From contig NC_088779.1 of assembly GCF_954871325.1 (NCBI RefSeq), positions 6,512,846-6,576,845 of the forward strand: a stretch of DNA of 64,000 bases, in the 5' to 3' direction. The stretch comes from Gordionus sp. m RMFG-2023. Lineage: Eukaryota > Nematomorpha > Gordioida > Chordodea > Parachordodidae. Below the pieces are notes generated by a model. That model was not told where the DNA came from. It did not search any database and was given only the letters and a program-made list of their open reading frames with translations. Of the stretch, positions 60,701 through 64,000 are shown piece after piece (positions within the stretch are counted from its first letter, which is position 1; each line of letters begins with the position of its first letter). The position numbers and the translations under genes are program-made.

Positions 60701-61271
60701 TTATGAAAATATTAATTAATAAGAAATTAATATAAAACAGTATTTTATTAAAAGTAATCAGTACCTGATTTCCTTTAGATGTTAGTTAGAATTAAGATTT
60801 TTCCCAAATTATTAGCAAGTATTAATAAGCTAATTAATAACTAATATACATATATATATATAAGAATAAACTTGTTAATTTAAAGAATAGACTTGTTTGA
60901 TTTTAAGATTCTTATCTAATTAACTGGTAATTCGCCTAATCTCTATTAAATTGAGTATTTATTAAAGTGAAAAGAAAAAACAATAAACATGGTGGTATTA
61001 ATTGATATGTAAAAAAAATTCAATTTGAAAAGAAATAAAGAGTTTAAAAATTTCCCCAAGGAAAATTCAAATTTCAAATTTAGGTTAATAATGTTTAAAT
61101 TTAATTATTTTTAAAAACCGTTTTGAACCGGTTTAAACCAGTTTAAAATATTTATAACGGTTCGGTTCGCTCTTTTTATAGTTTCTTTATAACGGTTCGG
61201 TTACGGTTACGGTTCAGAAAATTATAACGGTTCATTCCGGTTTGGCGGTTCCGGTTCGGTTCGAAACCCTG
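57741..61271 (-). mobile_element. hAT DNA transposon with subterminal CGGTTCGGTT repeats
   Basis: The transposase pseudogene (58134-60056) lies between two clusters of ATAACGGTTCGGTT-type repeats at 57741-57900 and 61110-61265. The right edge, read inward on the minus strand, is CAGGGTTTCGAACCGAACCG, a typical hAT end. The left edge keeps TTTCGAACCG (57741-57750) but not the CAGGG. I could not find a matching 8-bp target duplication. About 1 kb between 60060 and 61110 is AT-rich and non-coding. Confidence 0.75.
58134..60056 (-). pseudogene. hAT transposase with BED finger, two frame shifts
   Basis: The main frame runs from ATG at 60056 to 58617 (479 codons). A BED-type finger has C24, C29, H44 and H49. 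The hAT catalytic core shows 'TITIDNAANM', 'GIRCASHTFQLAIND' and 'TRWNSIYLML'. It shifts frame at about 58640-58663 into a second frame (58663-58196) that continues with 'YLDPRYNVF' and the hAT dimerisation domain ('LAVPATQVSVERSLYSLRKE'). A second shift near 58200 moves the expected ending ('KLNPEILENILVIR') to a stop at 58134-58136. Both breaks look like single-base changes, and the rest is intact over about 640 codons, so inactivation is fairly recent. The host role is cut-and-paste transposition; no sign of domestication. Confidence 0.9.
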
Positions 61272-62768
61272 ATAAGTATTATTATTATATATAATTCACT
61301 ATAAAATGAATAGTAATATTATAATAATAAAATTTACATATTAACTTATCTTGAAAGTTCATATAGTAACAATTCAATATGTTTAAAATGAATATACCCT
61401 TTTAATAATCATATAGCCTTTTCCTTCTTTTAAATTTATTAACAAAAATTCTAAATAGTTATGGAATTCTTTTTATTAATTTATAAAATAGCAGGTTAAC
61501 ATCTCGCTTACAAAATATATAATAAATTTACAGCTAGGCTATCATCTTAGCAATGAATGGCATATCTTGAGCAATATCGTACACATCTATATTGTCCACT
61601 TAATTATTTTTTTATTTGCATTCTTTTAGTTAAGGTTTGAACACCTACTCATTTGGAAAAGAAGCAAAATTAGACGGGATTTCAAAATTAAAAAATAGAT
61701 AAGTCTTCGAATCATGCTACAATTTTAAATTATTTAAAGATTCCTAGCCATCATTTGAAAAGAATAAATTATTAATATTTTTAAATTATTATAATTGTAC
61801 TTTCTTTGTCTTTTAATTTCGTAAGGAAAATATACAATTCAAACCAGACCAGATAGTTCTAAAACAGTTAAGCATATTATATATAATGATCAGACACCAA
61901 GAGGATTACAAAAATTTCTATTGCAAAAACTAACAAAAACAAGAGAATTGAGAGTTAGATAATAAATACACTTAAACCGTTAGCTTTATTTATTCACATA
62001 GAAATATAACAAAAATAAAATTTGTATAGAGCATTTAGAAAATTTTTCTTTATATATCCCCATTTATCTGTAAAACAGTTTTAGTAGCTAAGCTAAAAAT
62101 TCTTAATACCTGAGTACTTGGCAGTATGGTGTAATATTTTACGAAATTTTATGTTCAATTTAGCAGATATTTTTATGCAAAACTTTCTTAAAACATCTAT
62201 AGATATAAATTTTACTGAAAATATTATTCAGACATTAACTGAATTTAGTACCAATGAAATATACAATGAGACAAATACCTTTTGCACTTATGTATTTAAA
62301 TAAAGGAACAAAGTGTTATGAAAGCAATTAATAAATAGTTATTTTTTTACAATTAGTGAATATGAATATACCTCCGGGGATATTACAAAAAAATATACGG
62401 TTTTCCTTTAAATGCTTAGATTTAATGTTTAATGGTTTTAGAGTTAAAAAAATGGATTCGGATAACTATCAAAAGGCAACCTTATAACTCAAGAAAATTA
62501 AATTTTAAGATCCTAAATTAAAATTTGAAACTACAAGTATCCGAAAACTATATATAAAATTATCTTTAAAAAAATCCAAAATATAATATCCATATTATAA
62601 AAATCATCTTGTCAAGAATATTTTTCTAATATAATGCTACTCTTAAAAAATAATGTTCGCACTACCGAAAAGCTCGTCCTTAAACGTTCAAATTGTGAGT
62701 GAAATATGTGTATTTAATATAGCTCGAATGTGTTTCAAAGTGTGAAGAAATTGTTCTTAACTCTGGGG
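61272..62768. other. AT-rich intergenic DNA
   Basis: No supported gene; the 61-codon frame at 62118-62303 is AT-driven and matches nothing I know. Confidence 0.5.
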
Positions 62769-62903
62769 TAGTGTTGTTAAACGGCTCATTTTGAGCCGAT
62801 TTTTAAAAACGGCTAACTCAATATTTTATTAGGAAAAATATCATGCAAGCCTTAAGATTTATCCTCATAGGTGGCACAAAGGTTTGGACATCTAACAACA
62901 CTA
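62769..62903. mobile_element. MITE, family A copy, internally deleted
   Basis: It starts TAGTGTTGTTAAACGGCTC and keeps the left arm and interior (GGTGGCACAAAGGTTTGGAC), then jumps to ATCTAACAACACTA. The target duplication is not readable. Confidence 0.7.
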
Positions 62904-63119
62904 CAGTTGATTTTAGATAAAATGATGCAAAAGTAGAGAGACATTAAATAAATATAATGGGCCTCATTAATCATCATATTTGTGAAACTCAAAACAAGTT
63001 AGTTGTCTCAAGCAGTGTGGCTCTAAAATTAATAAATTAATATTGAACTTAATAAAGATCACATTTTTGAGGAGTTTGAAATTGGTCAATTAAATAGAGT
63101 TCGTGAGGCTACTATAACT
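62904..63119. other. AT-rich intergenic DNA
   Basis: Nothing recognised. Confidence 0.4.
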
Positions 63120-63500
63120 AATATAATTAAGAAATATTAATTTTTGCAGACAATTTGGGATGCCTCAATGACTATCAATTGGATCTTAAATTTAAATAAG
63201 TTGTTCGCCAACTTCTTTTAGCATGTCGACGAGTTCCTTTTGAGTGGAAAATCGAAAACGAATTAAACCGGTGGGTTAGTGAACCACACCGTCCCTAATA
63301 AAAATGTTAGGCTGTTACTCTTAATTCCAGGGTTGTAGAGGTAAAAATCCGCTTCCCAGAATTAAGAAAATTTTAGCCAATTAGTTGATTTTCCATCGGC
63401 ATATTTAGAATTACCTCTGGAAATCCCTAAATTATTTATGATACTAATTCCAAAGATTTATTCAAACCGAATCGTTCCTATGTCAAACTTTTACGTTTTG
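63120..63500 (+). mobile_element. Fossil Ty3/gypsy-type pol fragment
   Basis: On the plus strand the block resembles the segment just before and into the reverse transcriptase of Ty3/gypsy elements: 'NLGCLNDYQLDL' followed by 'RRVPFEW' and a K/E-E-L region. It is a short, broken fossil with several interruptions and looks old. No LTR is visible in the window. Confidence 0.6.
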
Positions 63501-64000
63501 TATGAATCTAAAATATTGCAAAAATTTTAAGTCAAAAAGGTATTTTTGTAAAAAAAATTGCCTAAATCGTCCATGTTTCCTAATAAGAAAAATTTTTTTT
63601 GATGTTTTGGATGCATGGAAAAGAAATAGGAAAAATCCATTGCAGAATATTAGTTAACACTACGGCTCTTTTACGTTTATGGAGCTTTTTTTGCATATTT
63701 ATAATTTTTTAAGTATACTTTTATTCATACAAATTTATTGCTAACGAAAAAAGCATAAATGATATTAGATTTTTACTTTTTAAAAATGCAGTAGAATAAT
63801 TTATAGAGTATAATTATATTTCACATTACGAGAGTTTATATTTTAATACGATTTCCTGCAAAAATTTAAATTGCGAACGTTTTAAAGGGTGGGTATAACT
63901 TTTATTTTTCTTACAAATTTAATAAATCACAATTTTAAAATAATCTTGATTTTCAACATGATATCAATGAGTCGGAGGGGGATTACATGAGCAAATTTTA
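63501..64000. other. AT-rich DNA to window end
   Basis: No gene or repeat boundary recognised; possibly more remains of the preceding fossil. Confidence 0.4.

Noticed and set aside
62118-62303. 61-codon plus-strand frame
   Set aside because: No start context, no recognisable pattern, AT-driven.
1-64000. CRISPR arrays, rRNA genes, operons
   Set aside because: No regular short repeat-spacer pattern, no rRNA-like block, and the spliced genes indicate an animal nuclear genome.

Overview
This is a very AT-rich stretch of an animal nuclear genome. Spliced genes have short GT-AG introns, coding exons are clearly richer in G+C than their surroundings, and the intergenic DNA is crowded with decayed transposons. 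The main gene encodes laminin-G and neurexin-type EGF domains, a combination found only in animals. The layout of that protein (N-terminal concanavalin-like domain, several LamG domains, one EGF, one membrane span) recalls axotactin/ITX-1-type neurexin relatives of ecdysozoans. I cannot name the species or phylum from the sequence. There are no bacterial-style operons, no rRNA, and no tRNA or CRISPR array that I can see.

Layout. Positions 1-19.5 kb hold no gene I can support. They contain a fossil reverse-transcriptase fragment (about 4.26-5.83 kb, minus strand), several inverted-repeat (MITE-like) elements and a foldback-like element (about 11.45-12.49 kb). From 19.5 to 48.9 kb lies one large plus-strand gene. 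I rebuilt 23 exons whose splice phases agree throughout, totalling 5907 bases or 1968 codons including the stop. The inferred protein has a signal peptide, an N-terminal LamG/ConA-like domain, two LamG domains, an EGF domain, two LamG domains, a long proline-rich linker, two more LamG domains, a Pro/Thr/Ser stalk, one membrane span and a cytoplasmic tail. From 50.2/51.2 to 53.4 kb is the 3' part of a plus-strand WD40 beta-propeller gene (five confident exons plus one candidate). From 56.8 to 57.4 kb, on the minus strand, is a decayed tandem array of antistasin-like cysteine modules. From 57.7 to 61.3 kb is a hAT DNA transposon on the minus strand with a BED-finger transposase broken by two frame shifts. 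At 63.1-63.5 kb is a fossil fragment of a Ty3/gypsy-type pol.

Repeats. The non-coding DNA is dominated by small non-autonomous elements. One family starts with TAGTGTTGTTAAACGG and has about ten copies, several flanked by 8-bp target duplications that I could read directly. One copy is nested inside an older copy. A second family ends in CAGAGA(C/T)CTG and carries CCCGGCCCGG cores, again with 8-bp duplications. Both look hAT-derived. Runs of 9-15 G or C recur, mostly inside or beside such repeats.

The two host genes lie head to tail on the plus strand, about 1.3-2.3 kb apart, with no visible functional link: one is a cell-surface adhesion-type protein and the other a presumably intracellular WD40 scaffold. 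I did not find a convincing wholly new system. The most informative items are the exon reconstruction, the proline-rich linker in the LamG protein, the antistasin relic, and the hAT MITE families with readable target duplications.
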